Source of the DNA: a virus
DNA: 64,000 nt
IMG/VR virus record: IMGVR_UViG_3300044846_000719
Location: 1-64,000 of that record
Reading direction: 5' to 3' (one strand)
Both the position numbers and the translations under genes were made by a program. This document shows, in pieces, positions 7,101 to 15,071 of this stretch (position 1 is the first letter of the stretch; every line of letters begins with the position of its first letter). Below the pieces are notes generated by a model that had not been told where the DNA came from, searched no databases, and worked only from the letters and a program-made list of their open reading frames with translations.

Positions 7101-7486
7101 AAGTATTTACAACAACATTAGTTAAGAAAGATGGCAAGTTAGATTTTAATAATGATGCCGTCAAAAAAGTGTATAACAGTTTTGTTGGAGTAGTACCGGA
7201 TGGTTTTACTGTTAATGTAATCTTTGAATTAAATGGCCCCAAAGCTACACTTGCTCAAATCTCTAAAGTGCATGCTGCATGTAGAGAGATAGCAGTATTT
7301 ACGGGACATAACTTTGAGGATATAAAGTTATTAGTGAAAGAAAAAGCAGGACTTATTATAAAAAATAATAGTGATGGGGACACCACCACTATTATAAAGT
7401 CCTTTGGAGATTGCTCTAAGGAAGAAATGAGCCAGGCAATACAGGTTACCGAAGAATTGTGTGCAGATATGGGTATTGGATGTTAG
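7097..7486 (+). CDS. Hypothetical protein, 129 aa, faint NinB-like pattern
   Basis: The start overlaps the helicase stop (ATGA). The segment PDGFTVNVIFELNGPKATLAQ followed by a helical region faintly recalls phage NinB recombination proteins, but the match is weak. The C-terminus has a SKEEMSQAIQVTEELCADM helix. The stop overlaps the stop of the opposing gene by 4 bases, so the two genes converge with no terminator between them. Confidence 0.55.
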   Translation: MKVFTTTLVKKDGKLDFNNDAVKKVYNSFVGVVPDGFTVNVIFELNGPKATLAQISKVHAACREIAVFTGHNFEDIKLLVKEKAGLIIKNNSDGDTTTIIKSFGDCSKEEMSQAIQVTEELCADMGIGC

Positions 7487-7827
7487 TCCAAAATATCTGT
7501 AGACTCTAAAGTTTCTCCTTCTTGTGTAGGATTAACCATTTCTTCCGCATCTTTCTGCATTTCTTCAACACTCTTCATTTCGGTAAGGTTGTTTTCTTTA
7601 GCAGTTCTTTCAATATCATTGATAAGAATTGCTAAAGTTTCATAATGAAACTCCCATGCCTCTGAATGAGTTTGGCTTTTAATTTTCTCACTAGCAGCTT
7701 GAATCTCTTCTTTAGAGATGTCTTTCAACATGTGTACTAATAAAGATTGTACACGGGTTAAGAAAGCGCCATTAACTTTGATTTCTACAATGGTAGACAA
7801 CGGTAGTACTTCAACTAATTCTGACAT
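7483..7827 (-). CDS. Hypothetical acidic helical protein, 114 aa
   Basis: The frame is open upstream, but the start is set at 7827 (MSELVEVLPLS) because a perfect -7 promoter lies 6 bases before that ATG. The product is helical and acidic (EIQAASEKIKSQTHSEAWEFHYETLAILINDIERTA in sections) and ends in a polar acidic tail (NPTQEGETLESTDILD). It is a lone leftward gene inside a rightward block, with its own leaderless-type promoter. That suggests independent regulation. No family is recognised. Confidence 0.6.
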   Translation of the reverse strand: MSELVEVLPLSTIVEIKVNGAFLTRVQSLLVHMLKDISKEEIQAASEKIKSQTHSEAWEFHYETLAILINDIERTAKENNLTEMKSVEEMQKDAEEMVNPTQEGETLESTDILD

Positions 7828-7833
7828 AACATG

Positions 7834-7841
7834 CAAATATA
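7834..7841 (-). promoter_or_regulatory. Bacteroidota-type promoter, leaderless arrangement
   Basis: On the minus strand this reads TATATTTG, followed by 6 bases (CATGTT) and the ATG at 7827. A TTTG about 20 bases further upstream fits the -33 element. The -7 element sits only a few bases from the UDG start on the plus strand, so the two divergent genes share a 19-base intergenic region. Confidence 0.65.
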
Positions 7842-7846
7842 AGATT

Positions 7847-8569
7847 ATGAACAATGTACAACAAATAAATATACAAGAAATACAAAAAAAATTAGTAGAT
7901 AGTATCAATCATACAGATTGGTATGGTTTGTTAAACCATTTTATTACTAAGAGTGAGTTTCAGGAAATACTTGAAGAGTTATTATTTCAGGTAGAAGAGG
8001 GTAAAAGATTTGTACCAAAGATTAAAAACACACTTAATGCTTTTAAAGAATGTAGTTTTAAAGACTTAAAGGTTGTAGTTATTGGTCAAGATCCTTATCC
8101 ATGGTTATATAAAAATCATCCTGACGGTACTGTAGCAGATGGACTAGCATTTAGTTGTGGTCATAGTATGAAAGTACAACCATCATTGCAGTATATGTTT
8201 GATGCTTTAGGTAAAGCTGAAGAAGATAGAAATCCGGATTTAAAGTATTTAGCACACCAAGGTGTATTGTTATTAAACAGCGCATTTACTGTAGAAGTAA
8301 ATAAGCCGGGCACTCATTATCACATATGGAAACCATTCATGAATATTATTCTTGATGCTATATGTTATAATACATCAGGAATTGTATTTATATTGCTAGG
8401 GAAAGTAGCACAGCAGTTTGAAGATATGATCACTGAAGACAATTTAATACTAAAAGCTAGCCATCCAGCAAGTGCAGGATATAGTAAAGGTGTTTGGGAT
8501 TGCAGTGATGTCTTTAATAAAACTAATGAGTATCTTTTAGAAAGAGGTAAAACTATAATACAATGGTAA
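7847..8569 (+). CDS. ung: Uracil-DNA glycosylase, family 1
   Basis: This is a 240-aa enzyme that removes uracil from DNA. The start is ATG 7847 (MNNVQQINIQ), not the upstream in-frame codons, which lie inside the divergent gene. Motifs are VVVIGQDPYPW (water-activating Asp), LLLNSAFTVEV (uracil-binding Asn region) and SHPASAGYSKGVWDC (the HPS-type DNA-intercalation loop). The phage also encodes a dCTP deaminase (25480), so control of dUTP and uracil may matter to it. Uracil-DNA glycosylases are common in crAss-like phages. Confidence 0.9.
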   Translation: MNNVQQINIQEIQKKLVDSINHTDWYGLLNHFITKSEFQEILEELLFQVEEGKRFVPKIKNTLNAFKECSFKDLKVVVIGQDPYPWLYKNHPDGTVADGLAFSCGHSMKVQPSLQYMFDALGKAEEDRNPDLKYLAHQGVLLLNSAFTVEVNKPGTHYHIWKPFMNIILDAICYNTSGIVFILLGKVAQQFEDMITEDNLILKASHPASAGYSKGVWDCSDVFNKTNEYLLERGKTIIQW

Positions 8570-8757
8570 GAGATTTTATTGACCTGGTAATCTGTACTTA
8601 TATACATAAGAAGTACAAAGAAAAAAACCCGGCTGTTGTGGCCAGGTTTCTTAAGTTAAAGTATGGTGTATCTTGTTCTATTGATGTAATCAATAATAGA
8701 TACAATTTAGAAAAATGCTTTCTTGAGTCTGAATCCAACGTAAAGAACAATAGCTAA
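8563..8757 (+). CDS. Hypothetical helical protein, 64 aa
   Basis: The start overlaps the UDG stop (ATGGTAA). The sequence contains NPAVVARFLKLKYG followed by CSIDVINNRYNL, an arrangement that could be a helix-turn-helix. The last 51 bases overlap the end of the opposing spanin-like gene on the other strand, so one of the two 3' ends may be shorter in practice. No family is recognised. Confidence 0.45.
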   Translation: MVRDFIDLVICTYIHKKYKEKNPAVVARFLKLKYGVSCSIDVINNRYNLEKCFLESESNVKNNS

Positions 8758-9234
8758 TAAAAGACCGTAGAGCTCTGCTTTTAACTTTTTAACATCAGAG
8801 CTCTTATCTTTTATAATAAACTCTTGTTCTTTAATAGTGCTATCCTTAAGACGGATATCATTCTCTAATACAGACTCATAAGATTTATCTCTTAGTTTCT
8901 GTGTAATAGTATTATTTTTTACAATAGTCTGAGTTTTTTCAGGACAAAATGCTGAAACAGCACCATTGTGTATTGTAATTCTTACATCACCAACTGTAGT
9001 ATCTAGATTAACACCTTTTAAACCATCATGAATAACTGTAGTTTGTTTTACGGTATCAATAGTTGTAAGAGTATCAATATTAGTAACAGTGTCAATAATG
9101 GTATCAACAACACATAGCTTTCTTCTGAAGAACTCTTCCTTGGTGTTGCTGATATGTTTTTCCTTAAAGGCAAGTTTAACCGGATTACATGCTAATAATG
9201 TAATTGCTAATAAGATTGATAATTTGTATTTCAT
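8707..9234 (-). CDS. Candidate unimolecular spanin (lipoprotein with C-terminal membrane helix)
   Basis: This is a 175-aa protein. It has a signal peptide and lipobox (ILLAITLLAC, lipidated Cys16), then a long threonine/aspartate-rich and coiled-coil periplasmic part (TVTNIDTLTTIDTV; later KDSTIKEQEFIIKDKSSDV). It ends in a membrane helix (YGLLLAIVLYVGFRLKKAFF). A lipoprotein N-terminus plus a C-terminal inner-membrane helix is the defining layout of u-spanins such as T1 gp11, which join the two membranes and fuse them in the last step of lysis. The sequence itself is not recognisably homologous. Confidence 0.6.
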   Translation of the reverse strand: MKYKLSILLAITLLACNPVKLAFKEKHISNTKEEFFRRKLCVVDTIIDTVTNIDTLTTIDTVKQTTVIHDGLKGVNLDTTVGDVRITIHNGAVSAFCPEKTQTIVKNNTITQKLRDKSYESVLENDIRLKDSTIKEQEFIIKDKSSDVKKLKAELYGLLLAIVLYVGFRLKKAFF

Positions 9235-9242
9235 AAATGGTT

Positions 9243-9557
9243 TTAAATGTTGACAGGACGAAGTTGTGATTTTAGATCACATATTTCTTCGTGTTTAGCA
9301 AAGGGTATAAAGAATGGTAATGTCTTATCCTCTTTGATTGGCTCATTAGAAGCTTTCTTAAAGTATGTACCTTTAATCAAAGCTATATCACGCTCTAATG
9401 ACTCTATTCTTGCTTGTTGTGAACTTGATACCTCTAAAAGGCGCTTAACATCACGCTTCATTTCTTGAAGATCAGTCCATATCATCATACCTAAAACTGA
9501 TAGGATTGCAGGGCTGGCCCAGATCTTAATTTTATCTATGATGTTAATTGTAGGCAT
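9243..9557 (-). CDS. Membrane protein with coiled coil, lysis-associated candidate
   Basis: This is a 104-aa protein. A short basic N-terminus leads into one membrane helix (WASPAILSVLGMMIWTDL). A coiled coil follows (MKRDVKRLLEVSSSQQARIESLERDIALI) and then a polar tail. It lies 8 bases upstream of the u-spanin-like gene and is probably co-transcribed, so I read it as part of a small lysis unit (holin- or i-spanin-like). Coiled-coil membrane proteins have many other roles, so the call is cautious. Confidence 0.5.
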   Translation of the reverse strand: MPTINIIDKIKIWASPAILSVLGMMIWTDLQEMKRDVKRLLEVSSSQQARIESLERDIALIKGTYFKKASNEPIKEDKTLPFFIPFAKHEEICDLKSQLRPVNI

Positions 9558-9574
9558 AACTTAAAAAAGGTTAG

Positions 9575-9622
9575 CCTCTCCCTGAAGAACCTTATCTACA
9601 TTGATCTGCAGACAGGGAGAGG
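9575..9622 (-). promoter_or_regulatory. Perfect 10-bp hairpin in the leader of the lysis-like pair
   Basis: CCTCTCCCTG at 9575-9584 is exactly complementary to CAGGGAGAGG at 9613-9622, with a 28-base loop. It lies 18 bases upstream of the leftward gene's ATG, in the divergent region 9558-9763, so it would be in the 5' leader of that transcript. There is no T-tract on either side, so it is not a simple terminator. The rest of this intergenic region holds the rightward promoter; I see no iterons. Confidence 0.6.
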
Positions 9623-9701
9623 TATCACCCAAAAAACTTAAACAGTTAACACTATGATAGATAGAAACTTTCAAAATATACGCAGATTTATAGATAAGAT
9701 A

Positions 9702-9734
9702 TTGTTTATATTCCGGTAGTATGCTTTATATTTG
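9702..9734 (+). promoter_or_regulatory. Promoter of the replication block
   Basis: TTG at 9702-9704 and TATATTTG at 9727-9734 are separated by 22 bases, fitting Bacteroidota -33 and -7 elements. The first gene of the replication block starts at 9764, leaving a leader of about 20 bases. Confidence 0.6.
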
Positions 9735-9763
9735 TACCCCTATTATTAATATACACACCATAC

Positions 9764-10273
9764 ATGAAAGAAACAACAAAAAATAAAGATGTAGAAGAAC
9801 TTATTTCTAAGTTTAAAAAGAAGATTTTTGCTAGTCATGGTATTAAACTAACTATACTAACACCAGCTGATGATATTTATAGATTAACTATACCGGAAAC
9901 AGCTAGCATTGTAAACAAACATTTACTTAAGTACAATTTCAACAACAAGAAGAAGTCTGTTGACTTACAAAATAAAAGCAGGAGAGATGATAGAGTATTA
10001 CATCACCAAGTATTCTGTAAAATTTGTAAGGACATGAACTATACTCTTACAGAGATTGGTAGATACTTAGATAAAGATCACAGTACAATTATTTACTCAA
10101 TAAGACGGGCCACAGATATGATATACATTAATGACAATAGGTTCTTAACTGTATACAATTCTGTAAAAAAACAAGTAATTAATGAACTAGAAAATGGAAG
10201 AGATATTCAATATACTACTGAAGAGGGGAATGACTCCAAATCAGCATTACATGTTACACTGTCTGAAGCATAG
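9764..10273 (+). CDS. DnaA domain IV-like DNA-binding protein
   Basis: This is a 169-aa protein. Residues 72-120 resemble the DNA-binding domain IV of DnaA: SRRDDRVLHHQVFCKICKD, then LTEIGRYL, then DKDHSTIIYSIRRA, including the DHS/T signature at 105-108. No AAA+ ATPase domain is present, so it cannot be a full initiator. It opens the replication block and may recognise the phage origin or DnaA-box-like sites. A second, divergent member is encoded at 23163. Confidence 0.65.
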   Translation: MKETTKNKDVEELISKFKKKIFASHGIKLTILTPADDIYRLTIPETASIVNKHLLKYNFNNKKKSVDLQNKSRRDDRVLHHQVFCKICKDMNYTLTEIGRYLDKDHSTIIYSIRRATDMIYINDNRFLTVYNSVKKQVINELENGRDIQYTTEEGNDSKSALHVTLSEA

Positions 10274-10781
10274 TGTAAAAACAACGGGTATTAATCCGTA
10301 TGCTGAAGCAAGAGAGTTAAAGTTCAAAGGCCTAGTTAATGATAAATATGAATTATCTGATACAGCTAATGAAATTCTAGAGGAGATAGAAGAATTCTTT
10401 TCTATACAGAAAGAAAAAGTATTAATTACAGTAGCCGGCAATGATTTTAAAGAGAATATTGTAAAGTATTTAGAATTATTCCCAAAACGTAAATTACCTA
10501 GTGGGAAACTTGCTAGGTCAGACAAGAAAAACATAGAAAGTAATTTTAAATGGTTCTTTAAGACCTTTGAATACACTTGGGAAACTGTTCTTACAGCTAC
10601 TGCACACTATGTGGATGAGTATGAAAAGAAAAATTATCTCTACATGCAAACATCACAGTACTTTATTAGCAAAACACAACCGGATAAATCCAAAATGTCT
10701 GAGTTAGCTAATTATTGTTCTATGATTATTGAAGGTACAGATATGAATGATGATAACCATTTTAAAGAAAGAGTAGTATGA
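10194..10781 (+). CDS. Hypothetical replication-associated protein, 195 aa
   Basis: The start at ATG 10194 (MEEIFNILLKRGMTPNQ) overlaps the previous gene by 80 bases but gives a well-formed first helix; ATG 10230 is the alternative. The protein is helical, with a C-terminal region (KWFFKTFEYTWETVLTATA, YLYMQTSQYFISK) seen in phage proteins encoded just before replicative helicases. A helicase-loader or replisome role is inferred from position only. It overlaps the helicase gene by 4 bases. Confidence 0.55.
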   Translation: MEEIFNILLKRGMTPNQHYMLHCLKHSVKTTGINPYAEARELKFKGLVNDKYELSDTANEILEEIEEFFSIQKEKVLITVAGNDFKENIVKYLELFPKRKLPSGKLARSDKKNIESNFKWFFKTFEYTWETVLTATAHYVDEYEKKNYLYMQTSQYFISKTQPDKSKMSELANYCSMIIEGTDMNDDNHFKERVV

Positions 10782-11740
10782 CAAAAGAGTTATGGATTCC
10801 TAGAAAAGAAGGCTTTAAGAAAGCTTTAGAGTACATGCAGGGTAGATCTGATGGGATTATTAAATCCATACAGACACCGTGGGCTAAATTTAATGACGCT
10901 ACTACTAACGGTATAGAGTGGAACACATTAAATGTGATTGGTGGAAGACCTGGTGCTGGTAAAACTTTAATTAAAGATCAGATTATCAGGGAAGCCTTTG
11001 CTCTTAACCCGGATACTCAGTTTAGAGTGTTAGAGTTTAGTTTTGAGATGATCATGCAAACCTCTTGTTTAAGAGATTTCAGTGCAAGCTTAGGTAAGAG
11101 TTATAAGTATCTATGTAGTGCTGAAGGTAACAAGTTAACAAGGGAAGAGATTGTACAGTGTTATGACCTGGCCAAAACTAAAGTTAATTACCCAATAGAT
11201 ACAGTAGAGCAGCCCTGTACTGTAAATGAAATGCGGGATATTATTGATAAGTATATCAATGAGTATCAGACAAAAACAATTATTACATTGGACCACAGTA
11301 TTCTATTAAAGAAAGCACCTTATCACAGAGACAAGTATGAAATGCTCTATGAGTTTGGTGAGATGCTTACTGAGATAAAAAGGATTTACCCAATTACTAT
11401 GATTGTACTAAGTCAGTTAAATAGAAGTGTAGAGTCTCCTGAGAGGAATGAAGATGGTAAGTATGGTAATTACATACTTGACTCTGATATCTTTGGTGGT
11501 GATGCATTGCTACAACATGCTGATTTAGTAGTAGGATTAAACAGACCCGCAAAGCAGAAGATTAAATTTTATGGACCTGATAGATATATCATTGAAGATG
11601 ATAAGACTCTAGTTATGCATTTTCTTAAAGCAAGAAATGGTGATAACCGGATGTCTTTCTTTAAGGCCCAGTTTGAAAAAATGAGTGTGATAGAAATGGA
11701 AACACCCGCAACACAAGAAAGAAGAATAAAAACAACATGA
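10778..11740 (+). CDS. DnaB-like replicative helicase
   Basis: This is a 320-aa RecA-fold ATPase. Walker A is GGRPGAGKT (residues 54-62), Walker B is TIITLDHS and the sensor segment is MIVLSQLNRSVE. It also has the FSFEM segment typical of DnaB-family helicases. The N-terminal DnaB domain is missing, so this is the short phage form that contains only the ring-forming motor domain. It would unwind DNA at the phage replication fork. The TGA stop overlaps the next ATG. Confidence 0.8.
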   Translation: MTKELWIPRKEGFKKALEYMQGRSDGIIKSIQTPWAKFNDATTNGIEWNTLNVIGGRPGAGKTLIKDQIIREAFALNPDTQFRVLEFSFEMIMQTSCLRDFSASLGKSYKYLCSAEGNKLTREEIVQCYDLAKTKVNYPIDTVEQPCTVNEMRDIIDKYINEYQTKTIITLDHSILLKKAPYHRDKYEMLYEFGEMLTEIKRIYPITMIVLSQLNRSVESPERNEDGKYGNYILDSDIFGGDALLQHADLVVGLNRPAKQKIKFYGPDRYIIEDDKTLVMHFLKARNGDNRMSFFKAQFEKMSVIEMETPATQERRIKTT

Positions 11741-12285
11741 TAAGCACTAAATCAACACAAAAACTTACATCAGAGGAAAGAAAGAAAAGGATCCAAGACT
11801 TGTATGAATTCCAAATGGAAAAATTCATGCAGGAAGGTGTATCTGAACCTTTATTTATTCCTAAAATGGCCTATAAACCGGCTACAAAAGATGAGAAACA
11901 CATTACATTCTTTGCATCTGAGTTAGAGAGAGCAGAGTATTATGATGTCCCTAAAAATGTATACACTGAATTTATCAGTAGTGAGTACATTCCTGAAGAT
12001 GCTAAACGCACATTATACAAATGGATATTTAATCCACACTGGAGAACAGAGTATGATGTAATTGAGGCCACAGAAAGTATTCAAGAGAGATACATGATTC
12101 CTGTATCAGAACTTAGAATTGTGCAACAGGCTGCTACAGTAAAAGAAATTAAATTGCCAAGTCTAGACTTAGGTCCTACAGATGAGCCCTTTAATATGCT
12201 TACAATTAGGGATCTTGCTGCTATTATGCTTAAGAAACCTGTTAGTAACAAGCAATGGTTAAATGAAATTATAAAACTAAAATAA
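11737..12285 (+). CDS. Hypothetical protein, 182 aa, MISTK start
   Basis: The protein begins MISTKSTQK, a start nearly shared with the SSB-like protein at 12988 and the primase at 13730. The rest is helical and charged with no catalytic motif seen (ELERAEYYDVPKNVYTEFI; IPVSELRIVQQAATV). It is sandwiched between the helicase and the Sak4-like ATPase, so a replication or recombination accessory role is likely. Confidence 0.6.
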   Translation: MISTKSTQKLTSEERKKRIQDLYEFQMEKFMQEGVSEPLFIPKMAYKPATKDEKHITFFASELERAEYYDVPKNVYTEFISSEYIPEDAKRTLYKWIFNPHWRTEYDVIEATESIQERYMIPVSELRIVQQAATVKEIKLPSLDLGPTDEPFNMLTIRDLAAIMLKKPVSNKQWLNEIIKLK

Positions 12286-12292
12286 AAATAAC

Positions 12293-12982
12293 GTGGCACA
12301 AAGCATCTTAGTAATCGCAGAAAGCGGTGCAGGTAAAAGCACAAGTATTGCAAACCTGGACCCAGCAGAAACATTTATTGTAAATGTAGCAAACAAACCC
12401 CTTCCCTTTAAAGGATGGAAGAACAAGTACAAAATTTGGAGTAGAGAAGATCAGTCTGGTAACATGTACACTAGAGCCGGTGCTAAAGAAATTGAGGCCT
12501 GTCTTAAGTATGTAAGTGAGAAAAGACCTGAGATTAAGAATATCATCATTGATGATTTTCAGTACATGTCAGCATTTGAGTATTTTGATAGAGCAGAAGA
12601 AAAGGGTTTTGAGAAATTCACTAGTATTGCTAAGAGCATTGCAACTATTGCAAAGCTTCCAACTACACTACGTGAAGACTTATATGTATTCTTTTTAACA
12701 CATGCAGAAGAGTCTCAAGACTTAGAAGGCAGAAGAAAGTTTAAGGCCAAGACAATTGGTAAATTGGTAGATAACAGTTTAACTTTGGAGGGATTATACT
12801 CTATAGTTTTATTTGGTAAAGTAAAGAAAGACAAAGACAAAGACGGTGCTATGAAGTATGTATTTGAAACACAGAATAACGGTGAAAATACATGTAAGTC
12901 ACCAGCCGGTATGTTTGAGTCCTTTGAGATTCCTAATGATTTAGAATTTGTAAAACAAGCAATAATTAACTACGAAAATTAA
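12293..12982 (+). CDS. Sak4-like RecA-fold ATPase
   Basis: This is a 229-aa P-loop ATPase that appears to start with GTG (12293). Walker A is AESGAGKST at residues 9-17 and Walker B is IIIDDFQYM. A polar strand before the end (DLYVFFLTHAEE) is typical of the AAA_24/Sak4 type. Phage Sak4 proteins act in single-strand annealing or recombination. The very next gene encodes an SSB-like protein, a pairing often seen for Sak4. Confidence 0.7.
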   Translation: MAQSILVIAESGAGKSTSIANLDPAETFIVNVANKPLPFKGWKNKYKIWSREDQSGNMYTRAGAKEIEACLKYVSEKRPEIKNIIIDDFQYMSAFEYFDRAEEKGFEKFTSIAKSIATIAKLPTTLREDLYVFFLTHAEESQDLEGRRKFKAKTIGKLVDNSLTLEGLYSIVLFGKVKKDKDKDGAMKYVFETQNNGENTCKSPAGMFESFEIPNDLEFVKQAIINYEN

Positions 12983-12987
12983 TAACC

Positions 12988-13668
12988 ATGATTAGCACAA
13001 AAGACGTGCAAGCTACGAGTAGCTCGCCAAAGAAAACCCTGAGCCCCGGTGAACACACCGTGAAGATTAACTCTATTTCATTAGAGAGTGTAAGTTACAA
13101 AGCAGGTGCTTATCACCTGATTTTGAATGTAGAAGGACCTGATATGGGTGCTTCATTTGAAGGATTCTTAGTAGACAAAGACAAGCCAAGTGGTGCCCGT
13201 TACAAAGGTCAGATTGGTAAAGTTAAGTTTGGCTTTTATCCTTTCTCTGATGGTGAAACAAAAACAGGTATCAAGATTAGCCGTGACTTGAGTATTTTAC
13301 GTGCAATACAGCAGTTATGTATTGCTGGAAGTAAACTTGAGTGGTTTGAAGAAGCAGATGGTAAGTTTGCAACAATTGAGGATTTTGTTAAAGCAGCTAA
13401 CGTTGTTATTGCAGATGACTCATTGTTTAACATGTGTATCAATGGTAAAGAGTATGAAAAGAATGGTTACATCAACTATGATTTGTTCTTGCCAAAGTCT
13501 AGCAAAGAGGCGTATGCATTGGAATCAGCTACTGCAACTTCAAGCAGATTAATCTCTTACAACCCTGAGTTACATATCAAGAAAGTTAAGGTGGAAAATG
13601 TAGAATCATTTGGTGATTCTAATCCATTCAAGACTGAAACTGATACATCTACAGGATTTGAGTTTTAA
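12988..13668 (+). CDS. Single-stranded-DNA-binding-like protein
   Basis: This is a 226-aa protein rich in beta strands, with OB-fold-like alternation (GEHTVKINSISLESVSYKAG, YHLILNVEGPD, ASFEGFLVDK) and a flexible tail with acidic residues ending TGFEF. Bacterial SSBs end in a short acidic hydrophobic tail that recruits partners, and this tail has the same look. Position after the Sak4-like ATPase and before the primase supports the call. The fold assignment is inferred, not proven. Confidence 0.6.
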   Translation: MISTKDVQATSSSPKKTLSPGEHTVKINSISLESVSYKAGAYHLILNVEGPDMGASFEGFLVDKDKPSGARYKGQIGKVKFGFYPFSDGETKTGIKISRDLSILRAIQQLCIAGSKLEWFEEADGKFATIEDFVKAANVVIADDSLFNMCINGKEYEKNGYINYDLFLPKSSKEAYALESATATSSRLISYNPELHIKKVKVENVESFGDSNPFKTETDTSTGFEF

Positions 13669-13688
13669 GTTTTAAAGTTTATTATACT

Positions 13689-13717
13689 AAAGGGGGATTA
13701 TATGGTCCCCCTTTTTT
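13689..13717 (+). terminator. Rho-independent terminator after the SSB-like gene
   Basis: AAAGGGGGA and TCCCCCTTT form a stem around an 8-base loop, followed by a T-tract. It separates the helicase/Sak4/SSB unit from the primase unit. Confidence 0.8.
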
Positions 13718-13729
13718 ATTATTGCAGTT

Positions 13730-14719
13730 ATGATTAGTACAAAGATTCTAATTCCGGATATAAAGTCAGTACCTGTAACATGGGTATTTGAGCATTATTG
13801 TAGATTAGATCAGAAGTTAACTGGTCAAGATATTAAAATAAAGTCCGTGTTTAATCCTAGTGAAAGAACTCCTAGTATGTGTATCTACTTTAAACAAGAG
13901 AAGAATAGATATCAGTACAAAGATTTCTCAACAGATAATGGCGGTGATTGTATTGACTTAGTACAAAAGATGCTTGGTATAGATACCCGGTTAAATACTA
14001 TGCACAAACTTGTAAGAGATTACAATGAGTTTGTATTGCATAATAACGGGGGATATGATCTACAGGTGTTTAAACAGTACAATAAATACAAAATTGATAG
14101 ATATGAGGTTAGGCAATGGAATACACTAGATAAAAGCTATTGGGGTAAATATGGTATAGGTTCTAGAATGCTAGAGCACTATAATATAAAACCTCTAAGT
14201 AGTTACACTATGTTTAAAGAAGAGGATGGTATATATAAAGTCTTAAATATTGAGGGCTCTAATATATATGGTTACTTCAAGAAAGATGGTACACTAGTTA
14301 AAATCTATCAGCCTAAAGTTCAGAAAAAGAAATTCTTAAAAGTAAAAGATTACATACAGGGTAGTGAGCAACTATCCGGCAATAACTCATTAGTGATTGT
14401 ATCCTCCCTTAAAGATGGTATGTGTTTAAAGAAGATGTACCCAAATATAGATTTTCTGGCACCAGATTCTGAGAATACAATGATTAAGAAAGAATATCTA
14501 GATAGTATTAGTGGTAACTATAAAAACTGCTTTATACTATTTGATAATGATGATGCCGGTAATAGAGCTGCAGTAAAATATTGTAGTCAATTTAATTATT
14601 TAAAATCTTTATATTTGCCTTTCTCTAAAGACATCTCTGATTCTGTAAAGGATCATGGGTATCAAAAGATAAAAGAATATTTAGATAATAATTATGACAA
14701 CATTTATTATTTCTGGTAA
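13730..14719 (+). CDS. DnaG-type DNA primase
   Basis: This is a 329-aa protein. The N-terminal part has FNPSERTPSM (41-50) and YKDFSTDNGGDCIDLVQ (62-78), which correspond to the core of the primase N-terminal zinc-binding domain, although the usual cysteine/histidine zinc ligands are not obvious. The C-terminal part has a TOPRIM core with the metal-binding signature FDNDDAGNRAA. It makes RNA primers for the phage replisome and pairs with the DnaB-like helicase upstream. It also starts MISTK. Confidence 0.8.
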   Translation: MISTKILIPDIKSVPVTWVFEHYCRLDQKLTGQDIKIKSVFNPSERTPSMCIYFKQEKNRYQYKDFSTDNGGDCIDLVQKMLGIDTRLNTMHKLVRDYNEFVLHNNGGYDLQVFKQYNKYKIDRYEVRQWNTLDKSYWGKYGIGSRMLEHYNIKPLSSYTMFKEEDGIYKVLNIEGSNIYGYFKKDGTLVKIYQPKVQKKKFLKVKDYIQGSEQLSGNNSLVIVSSLKDGMCLKKMYPNIDFLAPDSENTMIKKEYLDSISGNYKNCFILFDNDDAGNRAAVKYCSQFNYLKSLYLPFSKDISDSVKDHGYQKIKEYLDNNYDNIYYFW

Positions 14720-15071
14720 CACACCTTCTAGTAAGAATGGCCGAGTATGGACAGGAAAATACAGTATTGCAAGTGCCGCTACAAGAAAGTGGAAACTTGC
14801 TACTGATGAAGAGTGGAAAGCACAAGCCAAACAGTTTAGAAAAGAATCCAAAGATCTTGGTAAACCATTGTATATAGAGCTTAAGTTCTATAGAAAGAGC
14901 AAACATAAGTTTGACTTGATTAATATAGCACAGGCTGTACAAGATGCAATGGTACATCATGGTTGGATAGATGATGATAATGCTGATGAACTAGTACCGG
15001 TGTTTGGTACCTATGTGTATGATAATAAAAATCCAAGAGTTGAAATTAAAATCCTAAAGAAATGGAAGTAA
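14694..15071 (+). CDS. RusA-family Holliday junction resolvase
   Basis: This is a 125-aa protein. GNTPSSKNGR near the start and FDLINIAQAVQDAMVHHGWI followed by DDDNADELVPVF match the RusA family (D-x-x-N-x-x-K/Q...D-A-L...G-x-x-x-D-D). The acidic residues in that segment coordinate the catalytic metal. It resolves four-way junctions made during replication and recombination. The start lies 26 bases inside the primase gene. Confidence 0.85.
   Translation: MTTFIISGNTPSSKNGRVWTGKYSIASAATRKWKLATDEEWKAQAKQFRKESKDLGKPLYIELKFYRKSKHKFDLINIAQAVQDAMVHHGWIDDDNADELVPVFGTYVYDNKNPRVEIKILKKWK

Noticed and set aside
9660-9726. 21-codon frame (MIDRNFQNIRRF...) in the divergent region
   Set aside because: It runs through the -33 element of the replication-block promoter and has no protein-like features.
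14610-14617. TATATTTG inside the primase gene, 76 bases before the RusA start
   Set aside because: It lies within coding sequence where the motif can arise by chance and no -33 element is visible; an internal promoter for RusA is possible but unsupported.
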